In this document: positions 8,686 through 18,167 of the stretch, in pieces
How positions within the stretch are numbered: the stretch's first letter is position 1
Layout: each line of letters begins with the position of its first letter
Assembly (NCBI RefSeq): GCF_000416235.1
Contig: NZ_ATLO01000043.1
Span: forward strand, 1 to 64,000
Direction of reading: 5' to 3'
DNA length: 64,000 nt
DNA from: Pseudomonas sp. CFII64
Lineage (GTDB): Bacteria > Pseudomonadota > Gammaproteobacteria > Pseudomonadales > Pseudomonadaceae
Notes under the pieces: model-generated
Seen by the model: the letters and a program-made list of their open reading frames with translations, nothing else
Database searches by the model: none
What the model was told of the DNA's origin: nothing
Translations under genes and position numbers: made by a program

Positions 8686-9779
8686 TAGATAACTCCCGCC
8701 TGACCGACGATGCCGCCCTGGCGGTCGATGGCAAAAACTTCGACCTGAACCTGCGCAGGCACCACGCTGCGGGCGAAATCCAGCGCGTGCTGACAGACCA
8801 CATCGCCCAACCTGATGCCGAGCGCGGCGCTGATGGCCAGCGCCTGTTGGCTGGTATTGCACTCGCGGATCGCCTGTTGCAGCGCATCATCGGCCCCGGC
8901 ATCGGCGGCCCAGCGCGCCAGTTGTGGCAGGTCGATGCTGGAGTGGCGGCTGTGCAAATCCATATGCCCGGCGGCGAGTTTGCTGATCTTGCCGAAGCCG
9001 CCGCAGATGCTCAGTTTGTTCACGGGCACCTTGCGCAGGTGCTTGAGCACCGCGCCGATGAAATCGCCCATCTCGATCAAGGCGATGTCCGGCATCTGAT
9101 AGTAGCGGCGCATGGTGTCTTCGCTGGCGTTGCCGGTGCAGGCCGCGATATGCAGATAGCCGTTGGTCTTGGCGACGTCGATGCCCTGATGGATCGAGGC
9201 GATGTAGGCCGCGCAGGAAAACGGCCGGACGATGCCGCTGGTGCCCAGAATCGACAGCCCGCCAAGAATGCCCAGCCGCGGATTCATGGTTTTGAGCGCC
9301 AGTGCTTCGCCGCCTTCGACACTGACGGTGATTTCAAAGCCGCCGCCGTAATTCATTTCGTTGGCCAGCATTTGCAGGTGCTCGATCATCATCCGTCGCG
9401 GCACTGGATTGATCGCCGGTTCGCCGACTTTCAGCACCAGGCCGGGACGCGTTACCGTGCCGACGCCTGGGCCGGCGATAAACGTCACGGTGGGAATCTC
9501 CAGCAGGCGCACGCGGGAGTACACCAATGCGCCATGCGTCACGTCCGGGTCGTCACCTGCGTCCTTGATGGTGCCGGCTTCGGCGCCGTCAGCGCACAGG
9601 CGACAGAACTCCAGACGCATCTGCACCTGCTTGCCTTTGGGCAGGACAATGTGCACGGCGTCGTTTGCCTGACCAGCAAGCAACAGGCGCGCCGCCGCGA
9701 GACTGGTGGCCGTGGCGCAACTGCCAGTCGTCAAACCGCTGCGCAGCGGGGCAGGTTGTTCGGCGGTCTCGTCGCGCAT
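8685..9779 (-). CDS. cbiD: Cobalt-precorrin-5B C1-methyltransferase family protein CbiD
   Basis: A 364-residue CbiD protein, which methylates C1 during corrin ring contraction in the anaerobic pathway. Aerobic Pseudomonas clusters also carry it, where it stands in for CobF. The glycine-rich start [18 protein letters not shown] is the family hallmark, and [20 protein letters not shown] is the second conserved block. Its start and stop each share one base with the neighbouring cobL and cobK genes, so the three are translationally coupled. Confidence 0.93.
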   Translation of the reverse strand: MRDETAEQPAPLRSGLTTGSCATATSLAAARLLLAGQANDAVHIVLPKGKQVQMRLEFCRLCADGAEAGTIKDAGDDPDVTHGALVYSRVRLLEIPTVTFIAGPGVGTVTRPGLVLKVGEPAINPVPRRMMIEHLQMLANEMNYGGGFEITVSVEGGEALALKTMNPRLGILGGLSILGTSGIVRPFSCAAYIASIHQGIDVAKTNGYLHIAACTGNASEDTMRRYYQMPDIALIEMGDFIGAVLKHLRKVPVNKLSICGGFGKISKLAAGHMDLHSRHSSIDLPQLARWAADAGADDALQQAIRECNTSQQALAISAALGIRLGDVVCQHALDFARSVVPAQVQVEVFAIDRQGGIVGQAGVI

Positions 9780-10981
9780 CAGGGTTTGACCACATCCAGC
9801 AGGGTGATCGGCAGCGCCTGGCGCCAGGTATCGAAATCACCCAAGGGTTTGGCGTGAGCAATGTGAATGCGGGTCAGCTCGCCGCCATGCAGCTCGCGCC
9901 AGGCCATCAACGTGGCTTCGCTTTGCAGAGTGACTGCATTGGCCACCAGCCGCCCGCCGGAACGCAGCTGCTGCCAGCACGTGTCGAGTACGCCGGGACG
10001 CGTGACGCCGCCGCCGATGAAGATCGCATCGGGACGCTCCAGCCCAGCCAGAACAGCCGGCGCCGCGCCGCGCACCAATTGCAGGCCCGGCACGCCCAGC
10101 GCATCGCGGTTGAATTCAATCAATTGCTGCCGACCTTCATCCGCTTCAATCGCCAGGGTGCGGCAGCTCGGATGCGCGCGCATCCACTCGATGCCGATGG
10201 AACCGCAACCGGCGCCGACATCCCACAGCAACTCACCGGGCACCGGCGCCAGCCGCGCCAAAGTAATCGCCCGCACGTCGCGCTTGGTCAGCTGGCCATC
10301 ATGTTCGAAAGCAGCATCCGGCAAACCGGCCAGCGGCGAAAGGCGCAAGGCGTGCGCATCGGCGCGACAGTCGATGGCCACCACGTTGAGCGCAGCGATT
10401 TCCGGGTTGGCCCATTCGCTGGCCAGTCCGTCGATGCATCGCTCGGCGGTTCCGCCCAGATGTTCCAGCACCGTCATGCGGCTGGGGCCAAAGCCGCGCT
10501 CGCGGAGCAAACCGGCAATGGCGGCGGGGCTGCTGCCATCATTGCTGAGGACCAGCAAGCGTACGCCGTTATGAAATTGCGCATTGAGTGCGGCCAATGG
10601 ACGCGCCACCACCGACAGCGTGACAACTTCCTGCAACGGCCAGCCCAGGCGCGCGGCGGCCAGGGAATACGAAGAGGGCGCGGGCAGGATCAGCATTTCG
10701 TTGATATCGACTACCCGCGCCAGACTCGCGCCGACGCCGAACAGCATCGGATCGCCGCTGGCCAGCACGCAAACCTCGGCGCCGCGCTGCTCCAGCACCG
10801 GACTCAGGGAAAACGGACTCGGCCAGGCACGACGTTCGGCTTGTATGCACGGCGGCAGCAAATCCAGCTGACGCGGGCCGCCAAACACCTGATGCGCGCG
10901 CAGCAGAGCGTGCCGCGCATTCTTGCCCAGGCCCTTGTAGCCGTCTTCACCGATTCCCACGACTGTCAGCCAAGGCGACAT
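9779..10981 (-). CDS. cobL: Precorrin-6Y C5,15-methyltransferase (decarboxylating) CobL
   Basis: A 400-residue bifunctional enzyme that methylates C5 and C15 of the corrin ring and decarboxylates the C12 side chain. The first half is the CbiE-type tetrapyrrole methylase ([30 protein letters not shown]). The second half, from about residue 215, is the CbiT-type domain, with the SAM motif [18 protein letters not shown] and [11 protein letters not shown]. It heads the leftward unit and is divergent from cobG across 100 bases containing a palindrome. Confidence 0.94.
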   Translation of the reverse strand: MSPWLTVVGIGEDGYKGLGKNARHALLRAHQVFGGPRQLDLLPPCIQAERRAWPSPFSLSPVLEQRGAEVCVLASGDPMLFGVGASLARVVDINEMLILPAPSSYSLAAARLGWPLQEVVTLSVVARPLAALNAQFHNGVRLLVLSNDGSSPAAIAGLLRERGFGPSRMTVLEHLGGTAERCIDGLASEWANPEIAALNVVAIDCRADAHALRLSPLAGLPDAAFEHDGQLTKRDVRAITLARLAPVPGELLWDVGAGCGSIGIEWMRAHPSCRTLAIEADEGRQQLIEFNRDALGVPGLQLVRGAAPAVLAGLERPDAIFIGGGVTRPGVLDTCWQQLRSGGRLVANAVTLQSEATLMAWRELHGGELTRIHIAHAKPLGDFDTWRQALPITLLDVVKP

Positions 10982-11022
10982 TTAATTCCCTCAATCCGAG
11001 TCTTCCGACAGAGCGGCTTTTC

Positions 11023-11045
11023 ATGCCTGCGGACAAAGCAGGCAT
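11023..11045. promoter_or_regulatory. Palindrome between divergent cobL and cobG (operator candidate)
   Basis: ATGCCTGC and GCAGGCAT form an eight-base perfect inverted repeat with a seven-base spacer, in the only intergenic space of the cobalamin cluster. It overlaps a possible rightward -10 box (CATAAT, 11043-11048) for cobG. The position suggests a shared operator controlling both operons, but no regulator is identified and no cobalamin riboswitch was recognised here. Confidence 0.4.
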
Positions 11046-11081
11046 AATACCGCGCCCAAGCGGCACAAGTGGCCTATTCAC

Positions 11082-12464
11082 GTGCAGTCCAGTTCCAGCC
11101 ATGGTGATCCATTGACCGAGCCGACCTCCGTCCTTCCGCCTTCGATACCTCTACGCCCCTCGGCCTGTCCGGGGTTGCTGCGTATCGTCCCGGCGCTGGA
11201 TGGCGGTATCTGCCGCATCAAGCTGGCGGGCGGTTCGATCACTGCGCCGCAAGCGCTGGCCGTTGCCCAGGCTGCGCAGCTGTACGCCCACGGGGTGATC
11301 GAAGCGACCAATCGCGGCAATCTGCAAATTCGCGGCATCGGCGAGCAGCAGGACGCGTTGATCCAGGCATTGCTGGGTGCTGGCCTCGGGCCGCGCAACC
11401 TGGACAGCGACGACGTGCGCAACCTCATGCTCAGCCCCAGCGCCGGGCTTGATCCGCATATGCTCTTGGATACGCGGCCGTTGGCGGCACACATTCTCGG
11501 AGCACTTGAAGGCAATCCGCGCTTTCACGACCTGTCACCCAAGTTCGCCATATCGCTGGACGGTGGCGAAGGCCTGGTAATGCTCGAACATCCCCACGAC
11601 CTGTGGCTTAGCGCGTTGCAGCTTGAAGGTGAAAACTTGCTGGCCTTCGGCTTCGCCGGTTGTCCCGGGCAGGATTCGCCATTGGCTGCCGTTCCCGTTG
11701 AGCATGGGCTGGAACTGGTGCTGGCCGTGCTGGAGCTGTTTCTGGATACTGCGCGGCCCGAGCAAGTGCGAATGCGCCAGTTGCTGGCGCAAATACCGGC
11801 AGCACAGCTGCTGGAACAACTGGCAACGCGTTTGAGCGTTGAGTTGCGCACTGATCAAAAAGTAACCGATTGGCGCCGAGCGCCAGTGGCCGCCGATCAG
11901 CACATTGGCATTTATCCACAGCATGAAACCGGCAAAGTAGCGGTCGGTGGCGTGGCGCCGTTGGGGCGACTGAATCCTGAGATGCTCAGCGCCATAGCGC
12001 AACTGGCTGCCGAAGCGGGCGATGGCAGCCTGCGCCTGACGCCCTGGCAAAGCGTGTTATTGCCCAATGTTCCGACAGAACAGGCGCAATACGTGCTGGC
12101 TGGGCTGCAAGCAGCGGGGCTGCTGTGTTCTGCCGAGCAGGCTTTGGCGCACATGATCGCCTGTACCGGCGCCACCGATTGCAGCAAAGGCCTGGCCGAT
12201 ACCAAGGGCGATGCCCGAATTCTGGCCGCGCAATTGCAAAAAAATGGCCTCAGCCGAGCCGTGCATCTGACGGCGTGCCAGCGTTCCTGCGCGGCGGCCC
12301 ATCGCGCGCAGGTGACCTTGCTGGCGGTGTCTGCTGGCCATTACGACCTTTATTTTCGCGATGCAGCTCAACCCGGTTTCGGCGTTCTGCAAGCGCGTGA
12401 CCTCACTATTGAAGCAGCCGGCGCGTTGTTGATCGCCGACTCACGGAGCAGCACCCATGATTGA
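11082..12464 (+). CDS. cobG: Precorrin-3B synthase CobG
   Basis: Oxygen-dependent enzyme that hydroxylates precorrin-3A and forms the gamma-lactone of precorrin-3B, a marker of the aerobic cobalamin pathway. The 460-residue protein has the nitrite/sulfite reductase-like repeat fold and the iron-sulfur ligand cysteines CTGATDC (C-x5-C) and CQRSC (C-x3-C) near its C-terminus. The start is uncertain: GTG at 11082 gives the length used here, and TTG at 11112 is a plausible alternative; no ATG is available before the conserved fold. It overlaps cobH by eight bases. Confidence 0.92.
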   Translation: MQSSSSHGDPLTEPTSVLPPSIPLRPSACPGLLRIVPALDGGICRIKLAGGSITAPQALAVAQAAQLYAHGVIEATNRGNLQIRGIGEQQDALIQALLGAGLGPRNLDSDDVRNLMLSPSAGLDPHMLLDTRPLAAHILGALEGNPRFHDLSPKFAISLDGGEGLVMLEHPHDLWLSALQLEGENLLAFGFAGCPGQDSPLAAVPVEHGLELVLAVLELFLDTARPEQVRMRQLLAQIPAAQLLEQLATRLSVELRTDQKVTDWRRAPVAADQHIGIYPQHETGKVAVGGVAPLGRLNPEMLSAIAQLAAEAGDGSLRLTPWQSVLLPNVPTEQAQYVLAGLQAAGLLCSAEQALAHMIACTGATDCSKGLADTKGDARILAAQLQKNGLSRAVHLTACQRSCAAAHRAQVTLLAVSAGHYDLYFRDAAQPGFGVLQARDLTIEAAGALLIADSRSSTHD

Positions 12465-13083
12465 TTACATCCGCGACGGGCAGGAGATTTATCGCAATTC
12501 CTTCTCGATCATCCGTGCGGAAGCGCGCCTGGACACGATCCCGGCGGATCTGGAAAAACTTGCCGTGCGGGTGATTCATGCCTGCGGCATGGTCGAGGTC
12601 ATCGAAGACCTGCGCTTTTCGCCGGGAGCGGGCAAGGCCGGACGCGATGCATTGGCGGCGGGCGCGCCGATCCTGTGCGACGCGCGCATGGTCTCTGAGG
12701 GCATCACCCGCACTCGCTTGCCAGCCAACAATCAGATCATCTGCACGCTGCACGACGAAGGCGTGCGGGAGATGGCGCTGGAGAAGGGCAACACCCGCTC
12801 TGCGGTGGCGCTGGAACTGTGGCGTCCGCATCTGGCCGGCAGCGTCGTGGTGATCGGCAACGCGCCGACCGCGCTGTTTTATCTGCTGGAAATGCTCGAC
12901 GCGGGCGCACCGAAACCGGCATTGATCCTCGGTTTCCCGGTGGGTTTTGTCGGCGCAGCGGAATCCAAGGCGATGCTCGCCGCCGACAGCCGTGGCGTGC
13001 CCTTCGTCATCATGCAGGGCCGTCGCGGCGGCAGCGCCATGGCGGTGGCTGCGGTCAACGCGCTGGCCACGGAGATCGAATGA
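12457..13083 (+). CDS. cobH: Precorrin-8X methylmutase CobH
   Basis: Moves the methyl group from C11 to C12 to give hydrogenobyrinic acid; 208 residues, the normal family length. The catalytic histidine is seen at residue 41 in RVIHACGM, and the blocks [13 protein letters not shown] and [15 protein letters not shown] are conserved family motifs. It starts eight bases before the cobG stop and ends overlapping the start of cobI, so it is translationally linked to both. Confidence 0.95.
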   Translation: MIDYIRDGQEIYRNSFSIIRAEARLDTIPADLEKLAVRVIHACGMVEVIEDLRFSPGAGKAGRDALAAGAPILCDARMVSEGITRTRLPANNQIICTLHDEGVREMALEKGNTRSAVALELWRPHLAGSVVVIGNAPTALFYLLEMLDAGAPKPALILGFPVGFVGAAESKAMLAADSRGVPFVIMQGRRGGSAMAVAAVNALATEIE

Positions 13084-13814
13084 TGCAGGTACGCGGTCGA
13101 TTGATTGGCCTGGGCGTCGGCCCCGGCGACCCGGAACTGATTACCGTCAAGGCGCTGCGCCTGTTGCGTGAGTCGCCGGTGATCGCCTATTTCGTCGCCA
13201 AGGGCAAGAAAGGCAACGCCTTCGGCATCATCGAAGGTCATCTGCAGGATGCCCAGACGCTGATGCCGCTGGTCTATCCGGTCACCACCGAAGCGCTACC
13301 CGCGCCGATGTCCTACGAACAGGTGATCAGCGATTTCTACGACGCCTCCAGCGCCGACGTGGCAGCGCATCTGGATGCCGGTCGTGATGTAGCCGTTATC
13401 TGCGAAGGCGACCCGTTCTTCTACGGTTCCTACATGTACCTGCACGATCGTCTGGCAGACCGCTACGAAGCGCAGGTCATTCCGGGCGTGTGCTCGATGC
13501 TCGGCGGCGCTTCGGTGCTGGGTGCGCCGCTGGTGTACCGCAATCAGAGTCTGTCGGTGTTGTCCGGCGTGCTGTCCCACGAAGAGCTCAAGCGCAAACT
13601 GGCCGACGCCGACGCCGCAGTGATCATGAAGCTGGGCCGCAACTTTCCGAAAGTCCGCCTGGTGCTGGAAGAACTCGGCCTGGCCGAGCGCGCGCTGTAT
13701 GTCGAGCGCGCCACCATGGCCAATCAGAAAATCGTGCCGCTGGATCAGGTCGAACCCATGTCCTCGCCGTACTTCTCGCTGATTATTGTTCCCGGCGAAA
13801 GGTGGCAAGGCTGA
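13080..13814 (+). CDS. cobI: Precorrin-2 C20-methyltransferase CobI
   Basis: SAM-dependent tetrapyrrole methylase that methylates precorrin-2 at C20 to form precorrin-3A; 244 residues from the first of two consecutive ATG codons (13080 or 13083). The conserved start [19 protein letters not shown] and the motif [16 protein letters not shown] match the family. Its stop (TGA) overlaps the ATG of cobJ. The open frame extends about 260 bases further upstream only as an overlap with cobH. Confidence 0.94.
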   Translation: MMQVRGRLIGLGVGPGDPELITVKALRLLRESPVIAYFVAKGKKGNAFGIIEGHLQDAQTLMPLVYPVTTEALPAPMSYEQVISDFYDASSADVAAHLDAGRDVAVICEGDPFFYGSYMYLHDRLADRYEAQVIPGVCSMLGGASVLGAPLVYRNQSLSVLSGVLSHEELKRKLADADAAVIMKLGRNFPKVRLVLEELGLAERALYVERATMANQKIVPLDQVEPMSSPYFSLIIVPGERWQG

Positions 13815-15526
13815 TGGCGCATAACACCCCGGCGATTGTCATTCTCGGCAATGGCAGCCTCGCAACTGCACGGCGCATCCAGCAGATTTACCCCGATGCA
13901 GTCATTTATGGCCTCGTGGATCGGGTTCAGGGCGCAGACCAAATCTACAGCGAATTTGGCGCCACCTTGCGTCAGATTTATCAACAAGACACGCCGATCA
14001 TTGCCCTGTGTGCAGCGGGAATCGTCATCCGCACCCTCGCGCCGCTGTTGCTGGAAAAGGGCGCCGAACCGGCTGTGCTGGCGGTTGCTGAAGACGGCAG
14101 CGCCGTCGTGCCGCTGTTGGGCGGGTTGGGTGGCGTCAACGTCATGGCTCGGGAAATCGCCACTGGTTTGGGTATTACGGCGGCGATTACCACCAGCGGT
14201 GAACTGCGCTTCGGCACGTGTTTGCTCAATCCGCCCGCCGGTTATGCCTTGGGCGATCTGGAACTGGGCAAGCGTTTCGTCTCCGATTTGCTCTCCGGCG
14301 CAACCGTGCGTATCGAAGGCGCAGCGCCATGGCTGGCCAAGGCGCAACTGCCGGAAGACGATCAGGCGCAGTTGGCGATTCACGTCGGCAGCGCCGAGCG
14401 CGAGCCTTCGCAACATGAACTGCTGATCTACCCGCGCAGCGTCGCTGTGGCCTTGACTGCGACGCTTGCGGACGCGGCCACCAGGGTTCGTGCGGCGCTG
14501 CACGAGGCCGGCATCGCCGTGCAATCCCTGGCTTGCCTGCTGGCGCCCGACGCGCAGATGGCCGACCCGCTGCTGCATCAGGTCGCCGCTGAACTGGCGG
14601 TGCCCATCCGTTTTGTCGCGTCAGCCACCCCGCGCGAAATGGCAGCGCAGGCCGTGCCGCAATTATTGCCGCCGATCAGCGTCAGTGAAGAGCTGGCCAT
14701 CGTCGTCGCCCCGCAGCCTTTGGATGTGGAACAGATCGGTCGTGGACGCGGCAGGCTGGCGGTCATCGGCCTCGGTCCCGGTGCTGCTGATTTGATGGTG
14801 CCTGCGGTGAAGACTGAACTGGCCCGCGCCAATGACGTGCTCGGCTATGAAACCTACGTGCGTATGGCCGGGCCGTTCCGCGCCGATCAAGTGCTGCACT
14901 GCACTGACAACCGCGAAGAAATGCAGCGCGCCCGACATGCGTTCGAACTGGCTGCATCGGGGCGCAGCGTGGTGGTGGTGTCTTCGGGCGACCCCGGCGT
15001 GTTTGCCATGGCCTCGGCGGTGCTGGAAGCCTTGCACGAATCAAACAATCCCGAATGGCATACGGTTGATCTGCAAATCCTGCCGGGGGTTTCCGCCTCG
15101 CTGGCGACCGCCGCGCAAGCAGGAGCGCCGTTGGGTCATGATTTCTGCGTGATGTCGCTTTCCGACAACCTCAAGCCTTGGGATGTCATCGAAAAACGTC
15201 TGGAACTGGCCTCCCAAGCCGATCTGGCCCTGGCGTTCTACAACCCGATTTCCCGTTCGCGCCCTTGGCAATTGGGCCGCGCGCTGGAAATCGTCCGCCA
15301 GCACCGCACGCCTGAAACGCCGATAACCTTGGGTCGCGACATCGGCCGTCCGGGCCAGACCTTGCGCATCATTACCCTGGGCGACCTGACCCCGGAACAG
15401 GTCGACATGCGCACCATGGTGTTGATTGGCTCTTCGACCACCTGCGTGTTTCCGCGTGCCGATGGCGGCACTTGGGTGTATACGCCGCGTTGGTATGGGG
15501 AAAAGCCGGGTAGCAGTCCCGATTAA
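13814..15526 (+). CDS. cobJ: Fusion of a CobE/CbiG-like domain with precorrin-3B C17-methyltransferase CobJ
   Basis: A 570-residue two-part protein. Residues about 1-315 resemble CbiG/CobE (ALCAAGIVIRTLAPLL; LLGGLGGVNVMAREIA), which acts on the ring lactone in the anaerobic pathway and has an unclear role in the aerobic one. Residues about 320-570 are the CobJ/CbiH tetrapyrrole methylase (LAVIGLGPGAADLMVPA; VVSSGDPGVFAMAS), which methylates C17 and contracts the ring. The join lies near GRGRGRLAVIGLGPG. This fusion is common in Pseudomonas. It is the last gene of the rightward unit and is followed by a strong hairpin. Confidence 0.93.
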   Translation: MAHNTPAIVILGNGSLATARRIQQIYPDAVIYGLVDRVQGADQIYSEFGATLRQIYQQDTPIIALCAAGIVIRTLAPLLLEKGAEPAVLAVAEDGSAVVPLLGGLGGVNVMAREIATGLGITAAITTSGELRFGTCLLNPPAGYALGDLELGKRFVSDLLSGATVRIEGAAPWLAKAQLPEDDQAQLAIHVGSAEREPSQHELLIYPRSVAVALTATLADAATRVRAALHEAGIAVQSLACLLAPDAQMADPLLHQVAAELAVPIRFVASATPREMAAQAVPQLLPPISVSEELAIVVAPQPLDVEQIGRGRGRLAVIGLGPGAADLMVPAVKTELARANDVLGYETYVRMAGPFRADQVLHCTDNREEMQRARHAFELAASGRSVVVVSSGDPGVFAMASAVLEALHESNNPEWHTVDLQILPGVSASLATAAQAGAPLGHDFCVMSLSDNLKPWDVIEKRLELASQADLALAFYNPISRSRPWQLGRALEIVRQHRTPETPITLGRDIGRPGQTLRIITLGDLTPEQVDMRTMVLIGSSTTCVFPRADGGTWVYTPRWYGEKPGSSPD

Positions 15527-15539
15527 CATGGCTCCTGTA

Positions 15540-15591
15540 CAGCTCTTGTTCATTCGCCGGGATCAAAGGCTTGGGAATGAGCAAGAGCTTG
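15540..15591 (+). terminator. Long hairpin after cobJ
   Basis: CAGCTCTTGTTCATTC pairs with GAATGAGCAAGAGCTTG across a loop of about 19 bases, nearly perfectly. There is no clear run of T after it, so it may be a stabilising or Rho-type structure rather than a simple intrinsic terminator. The remaining 320 or so bases before the next gene are AT-richer and hold no recognisable gene, only the ribosome-binding site AAGGA at 15902. Confidence 0.5.
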
Positions 15592-15913
15592 TAAGACACT
15601 TCATATTAAAGTTTCGGAAATTTCAGCTCGGTATTTGGGAATGGCGGGCACCGCTTGTGCGTTTACAAACTTTATGCCGGTGATCATTTCTTGTTTGCAG
15701 GAAAGTTGTTGGTTTTCCGGGTGAAGGAAAACAATATGACACAGGCGCTTTGGGCGTTTGTTGATGTGATGGCATATTAGTTAACGGTTAGTTGGTTTCT
15801 TGCGGCGTGAAACAATTGAACGGGAGCAATGGCTTGTTGCGGGTGTCGTTTAAGACTAGCTTTAGGGCGTGGCCGGATGAGCCACTCACTAAAACTTATG
15901 CAAGGAATGCATG

Positions 15914-16714
15914 ATGAGCCTTAACGAACAATACGCTTTCCCTACCGCTGAAGAATCCGACGCCTATTTCAAAGAATTGCAAGCTCTTGAACCTATCCAG
16001 CACACGTTCGCCCGGCGTGCATTAGTACTCACCGAAGCGCCGGAAGTAAAAATCGACACAGACAGTATTGCAGAAGTGAACAAGGATACGCCTGCTATCA
16101 TTGCTTTTGCCGATGGCGTCAGCGTCGAAAATCGCGAAGCCGTTATGCTGGGGGTCGAGTTGGCGGAAGTCGTTGCGAATCAAAAAGCAGACATCAATAA
16201 AGACCCGGTCTTGTGGCTGGAGACATATGCTAAAGCATTTAGATTTGCTGGATGGCTTACTACAGGTGGGCATCAATACGGTGAATACACGTCGACGAAC
16301 GTGAACCTGACCATGGATTCTATGGTGCTGGAGCTGATCAGCGCTGTAGCCGGAACTAACGCGCAAATCGTCATTAAGTTATTGAACCTCGTGATGGATA
16401 AGATCCAAAAAGATGAACGGATGATGACGCTGTTTGATCGTAATCGTAAGTCAGGCACTTCCTCGAGCTTTCGTATTATGCCTTGCCTGGAGTCGAGTAA
16501 AGGCATTCCGGTTACTTATTTGCTGGCTGTCCATTGTGAGTCTTCTACTGATTCAGGCGGTGCGCTTTTCTGGAAATGGTCCGTTTCTAAGATGAATGTC
16601 AAATACTTGGCTAAAGGTGTAACTTTCAGTCAGGGTACCCATGACCGTAACAAACAACAAATTCTTGGTCATCTCGGTAAGAGTGCAGACGATTTCTTTG
16701 AAAGTCTGAAGTGA
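15914..16714 (+). CDS. Accessory protein A of an undescribed three-member family
   Basis: I do not recognise this 266-residue protein. It has no signal peptide or clear membrane helix and looks cytoplasmic or secreted without a leader. The ATG at 15914 is preferred to 15911 for its spacing to AAGGA. The C-terminal 85 residues match those of protein C downstream: a start SSFRIMPC (NESFQVVPC in C) and an end ADDFFESL (SRIYFDSL in C). The middle shares the pattern KAD-x7-W-x3-Y with proteins B and C. An extra N-terminal region of about 60 residues is not found in B or C. Base composition is more AT-rich than the cob genes, suggesting acquisition. Confidence 0.8.
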   Translation: MSLNEQYAFPTAEESDAYFKELQALEPIQHTFARRALVLTEAPEVKIDTDSIAEVNKDTPAIIAFADGVSVENREAVMLGVELAEVVANQKADINKDPVLWLETYAKAFRFAGWLTTGGHQYGEYTSTNVNLTMDSMVLELISAVAGTNAQIVIKLLNLVMDKIQKDERMMTLFDRNRKSGTSSSFRIMPCLESSKGIPVTYLLAVHCESSTDSGGALFWKWSVSKMNVKYLAKGVTFSQGTHDRNKQQILGHLGKSADDFFESLK

Positions 16715-16721
16715 CAATCTA

Positions 16722-16754
16722 AATACACGGGCCGCCAGCGGCGGCTCGTGTATT
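16722..16754 (+). terminator. Strong hairpin between accessory genes A and B
   Basis: AATACACGGGCCGCC and GGCGGCTCGTGTATT form a 15-base-pair stem (one G-T pair) with a three-base loop, eight bases after the stop of gene A. There is no T run (ATTAAAC follows), so it may act as partial terminator, RNA stabiliser or attenuator setting A above B and C. Confidence 0.55.
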
Positions 16755-16779
16755 AAACAGACGTTCGCGAGGATTAGAT

Positions 16780-17487
16780 ATGCAGAGCACGAATATAAAA
16801 ACATTGGTAGGCGGCGCGCTGCTGTCCAGTAATGCCGACATTCCCCACGAAGTCATGAAGGATGTACTGGACTCACTGCTTTTCTTTCGACTCTATGCGG
16901 ATAAGCAGTCAAGTAAGTTCGACTCGTCAGCTGCCTGGTTCAAGCGGTATGACGATGCGATGATTCATTTGAAGTGGAATAGCTCCGTTTATGATAGCGC
17001 GACGATTACGCCACAAAGCGAAGTCAACCTCACCCTCGAAGCGTTGATTGAAGAAGGGATGCCGGTCCAGTTGCCTGCCCAAACGATGGAACAATTCAGA
17101 GCGTTGATGACTTGTGTAGGCAGACTCACCCAGGAGGACGAGGCATCGCTATTATTCCGTCAGCAAGCAATCAGCACTTCAGTAGATGTTCCGGAACGCT
17201 CAGATCTTATGCTGCAGATGGGCGTTCTTGAACCTGGAATAAAGCTGTCTTCATTGTTTGTGACCTTCAGTACCACGGCCGAAATCGAACATGATCTGTG
17301 GAACCAGACATTTTCAGCCGCCACGATTGTCGGCAATATTCAGATCCGTTTCCATGAGCGTGAATGGCATCCAAAGAACTCCAGGATTGTCCGTGGAAAG
17401 TCAGTTCAGGATTTTTTGGCTGCAAAAAGAGACGGGCTGATACTGCCACTGTCTTGCGAGCCATGTGAGGAATCGGGCGATGACTGA
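16780..17487 (+). CDS. Accessory protein B of an undescribed three-member family
   Basis: A 235-residue protein not recognised by family. It shares with protein C an N-terminal block: DVLDSLLFFRLYADKQSS here against DILDCLNYSELRADGKSD in C, followed in both by W-x3-Y-x8 and a hydrophobic position. The C-terminal part is more divergent and ends in an acidic tail with two cysteines (CEPCEESGDD). No signal peptide or transmembrane segment is seen. It overlaps the start of gene C by eight bases (ATGACTGA), so B and C are co-translated. A hairpin separates it from gene A. Confidence 0.8.
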   Translation: MQSTNIKTLVGGALLSSNADIPHEVMKDVLDSLLFFRLYADKQSSKFDSSAAWFKRYDDAMIHLKWNSSVYDSATITPQSEVNLTLEALIEEGMPVQLPAQTMEQFRALMTCVGRLTQEDEASLLFRQQAISTSVDVPERSDLMLQMGVLEPGIKLSSLFVTFSTTAEIEHDLWNQTFSAATIVGNIQIRFHEREWHPKNSRIVRGKSVQDFLAAKRDGLILPLSCEPCEESGDD

Positions 17488-18121
17488 TGCGCAATCGGGC
17501 GTCTTGTTGTGCGGTCAGAGTCTGGTTTCCTTTTCATCCGGCATGTCTGAGCAGGAGCGTAACGATATTCTTGACTGCCTGAACTATTCGGAGCTTAGGG
17601 CCGACGGAAAGAGCGACCGTCGCCAGGCTTGGCGCAAGTGGATCAATCACTATCAGGCCGGGTTATTCAAGAGCGGCTTCGAGCTAAGTGGGGCCCTGAG
17701 TTCCAACATCGTTGCCATAACCGAACGCCGGGAACTGCTTGATGTTGCTCGCGATGCAATTCAGGGGTCTGGCCATAGAGAGTTATCTGAACTCGCCCAC
17801 TCAGCATTGAATACGTTTTTGCGGAGCCAGCAGGTAGAGGCTTTTTTTCAGAATGGGTTCAGCGTCAGCCAAAACGAGAGTTTTCAAGTAGTCCCCTGCT
17901 GCAGGGTGGCGACCGGGGCTATTGACGTGATGGTGTGTGGCATTCATATGCAGAGGGATACAACCGACGGTTCCTGGCTGGACCGTCCTGAATCCTTCAT
18001 GAAAATAAGAATGGACGGCGGCGCTTACCGTTATTCCGCTCAGGCTTACGAGCCATACCGTGCAAAGGTGACCAAGGGGCTGGAAAGATTCTCCAGGATC
18101 TATTTCGATAGCCTGTCGTAG
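17480..18121 (+). CDS. Accessory protein C of an undescribed three-member family
   Basis: A 213-residue protein of unknown function, related to B over its N-terminal half and to A over its C-terminal half, which makes it the bridge that ties the three together. Visible shared elements are RADGKSDRRQAWRKWINHY (AD-x7-W-x3-Y pattern), NESFQVVPC and the closing SRIYFDSL. No signal peptide or membrane helix is seen. The ATG at 17480 has GAGGAAT upstream and overlaps the stop of gene B. The gene converges on marC, 46 bases away. Confidence 0.8.
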   Translation: MTDAQSGVLLCGQSLVSFSSGMSEQERNDILDCLNYSELRADGKSDRRQAWRKWINHYQAGLFKSGFELSGALSSNIVAITERRELLDVARDAIQGSGHRELSELAHSALNTFLRSQQVEAFFQNGFSVSQNESFQVVPCCRVATGAIDVMVCGIHMQRDTTDGSWLDRPESFMKIRMDGGAYRYSAQAYEPYRAKVTKGLERFSRIYFDSLS

Positions 18122-18167
18122 GCTCAATTGTTCAACGAGTGCGCAGCCAGACTCAGGGGCTCAACCT

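Noticed and set aside
10982-11081. Possible cobalamin riboswitch between the cob operons
   Set aside because: The gap is only 100 bases, too short for the usual element, and no B12-box was recognised.
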